29,016 bases of DNA. Origin: Chloroflexota bacterium (lineage in GTDB: Bacteria; Chloroflexota; Anaerolineae; J102). The translations under genes were made by a program, and so were the position numbers. The stretch covers positions 1 through 29,016 of the forward strand of contig PIVW01000016.1 in NCBI GenBank assembly GCA_003353825.1. The letters are read 5' to 3'. Positions 28,200-29,016 of the stretch are shown one piece after another; position 1 is the stretch's first letter, and the number at the start of each line of letters is the position of its first letter. The notes beneath the pieces are model-generated. The model saw only the letters and a program-made list of their open reading frames with translations, searched no databases and was not told where the DNA came from.

Positions 28200-29016
28200 T
28201 CAGTCAGCCTTGTAAGAAGGTGGTGGTCCGGCAATCGCCAGCACATATCGGTCTGGGTCAAGATATGTCTGAGCAACACGCTGGATGTCTTCTTTTCCGA
28301 CCCTATCTATACGATCGGCGTAACACATGAGATAATCCAAGCCCAGATCGTACCAGGCCATGTTCAGCAGATTTCCGGCAATACCACCGTTGGTTTCCAG
28401 GCGTAGTGGTAAGGAGCCGCTGAGATTGGCTTTGACATCGGCCAATTCTTCATCGCCAACCATTTCTTCACGAATGCGCTCGATCTCGGACACAATGGTC
28501 TCGACAGTACGTTCGACATTGGCAGGATTTACACCAGCATAAGCATACCAGGCGCCCGCACCTTGGTTGGCAGTAAAAGTACTGCGGGCGTAATAGGCCA
28601 TGCCTTGTCTTTCTCGAACATGGTAGCCAAGCCGTCCCCCCATGCCAAAACTCCCGAGAATGCTATTACATAAAAGCATTGGAAAATAGTCTGGATGTAC
28701 TCGCCGAATCCCAGGCCAACCCAATACAATATCACTTTGGCTTTTGCCAGGAATTTCGGTGCTCACCTCGACCCTCTCGCTCATCTCGGGCATGGATGGA
28801 GACTCGATCAGCGGTTTCGCATCCTCCTGCTGCCACTGCCCCACTGTTTGCTCCAGTTTTTCGATGGCTACACCAGCGCTGATGGCACCGACAAGTACAA
28901 GTACGCCCTGATCCGGGCCAATGAAGCGTTGATAGAACGTCTTGACAGCATCTACAGTGATACCGGCAATGGTGTCTGCATAGCCAGAGAGTGAACGCCC
29001 ATAGGGATGATCATCA
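28200..29016 (-). CDS. M16 family peptidase, C-terminal part (partial)
   Basis: The reading frame is open to the window edge and gives the last 271 or so residues of an insulinase / processing-peptidase-like (M16) protein. The visible part starts D-D-H-P-Y-G-R-S-L-S-G-Y, continues with F-Y-Q-R-F-I-G-P-D-Q-G-V-L-V-L-V-G (the end of the N-terminal M16 half), and then the second half with G-G-R-L-G-Y-H-V-R-E-R-Q-G-M-A-Y-Y-A-R. The zinc-binding H-x-x-E-H lies outside the window, so whether this is the active or the inactive partner cannot be told. A GTG at 28842-28844 is internal, not the real start. acpS follows four bases later. Confidence 0.9.
   Translation of the reverse strand, partial: DDHPYGRSLSGYADTIAGITVDAVKTFYQRFIGPDQGVLVLVGAISAGVAIEKLEQTVGQWQQEDAKPLIESPSMPEMSERVEVSTEIPGKSQSDIVLGWPGIRRVHPDYFPMLLCNSILGSFGMGGRLGYHVRERQGMAYYARSTFTANQGAGAWYAYAGVNPANVERTVETIVSEIERIREEMVGDEELADVKANLSGSLPLRLETNGGIAGNLLNMAWYDLGLDYLMCYADRIDRVGKEDIQRVAQTYLDPDRYVLAIAGPPPSYKAD

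Overview
The window looks like chromosome from a Chloroflexota bacterium, probably an Anaerolineae, Ardenticatenia or Caldilineae relative. This is inferred from style, not from a marker gene. The clues are two lipoproteins with long Thr-Pro linkers and bacterial SH3 domains, two large multi-membrane GT-C-type glycosyltransferases with soluble tails, a MoaD-MoaE fusion, Shine-Dalgarno starts throughout, and intergenic arrays of 7- and 8-base repeats. I see no rRNA, tRNA, CRISPR array, transposase or phage gene.

Layout, left to right. 1-1333: molybdenum cofactor genes moaC and a fused moaD-moaE, behind a structured leader. 1424-3234: a Pit-type phosphate permease and its PhoU-like partner, with a promoter and a 32-bp dyad directly upstream. 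3236-3322: a G-rich tandem repeat. 3420-6215: a metabolic set of plus-strand genes (deoxyribosyltransferase-like protein, alpha/beta hydrolase, URO-D family protein, zinc-ribbon Nudix hydrolase). 6225-11123: minus-strand envelope genes (GT-C glycosyltransferase and two paralogous SH3 lipoproteins). 11785-14639: ribosomal protein L9, a membrane-anchored TlpA-like thioredoxin and a DUF3179 protein. 15173-17098: three tandem, mutually related small membrane proteins that I cannot assign to a known family, preceded by a palindrome-rich leader. 17247-19082: a second GT-C-type membrane protein. 19687-20526: glutamate racemase.

20855-26287 is a compact minus-strand chaperone operon. In order of transcription it encodes a TPR protein, a J-domain protein, a GrpE-like protein and an Hsp70. 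The genes overlap and share one good sigma-70-type promoter. The J protein has Pro-Pro-Glu where the Hsp70-activating His-Pro-Asp motif belongs. The GrpE has a long N-terminal helical extension and an internal Pro/Arg-rich insertion, and the Hsp70 has a shortened lid. The operon lies between direct repeats made from the 3' end of the neighbouring aminotransferase gene: the intact gene is on the promoter side, and a truncated copy with a 198-bp in-frame internal deletion lies just past the Hsp70 stop. The last genes are holo-ACP synthase and the C-terminal part of an M16 peptidase that runs off the window.

The strongest candidates for undescribed biology are the non-canonical Hsp70/GrpE/J/TPR operon with its flanking repeats, and the three-gene membrane-protein family at 15173-17098.
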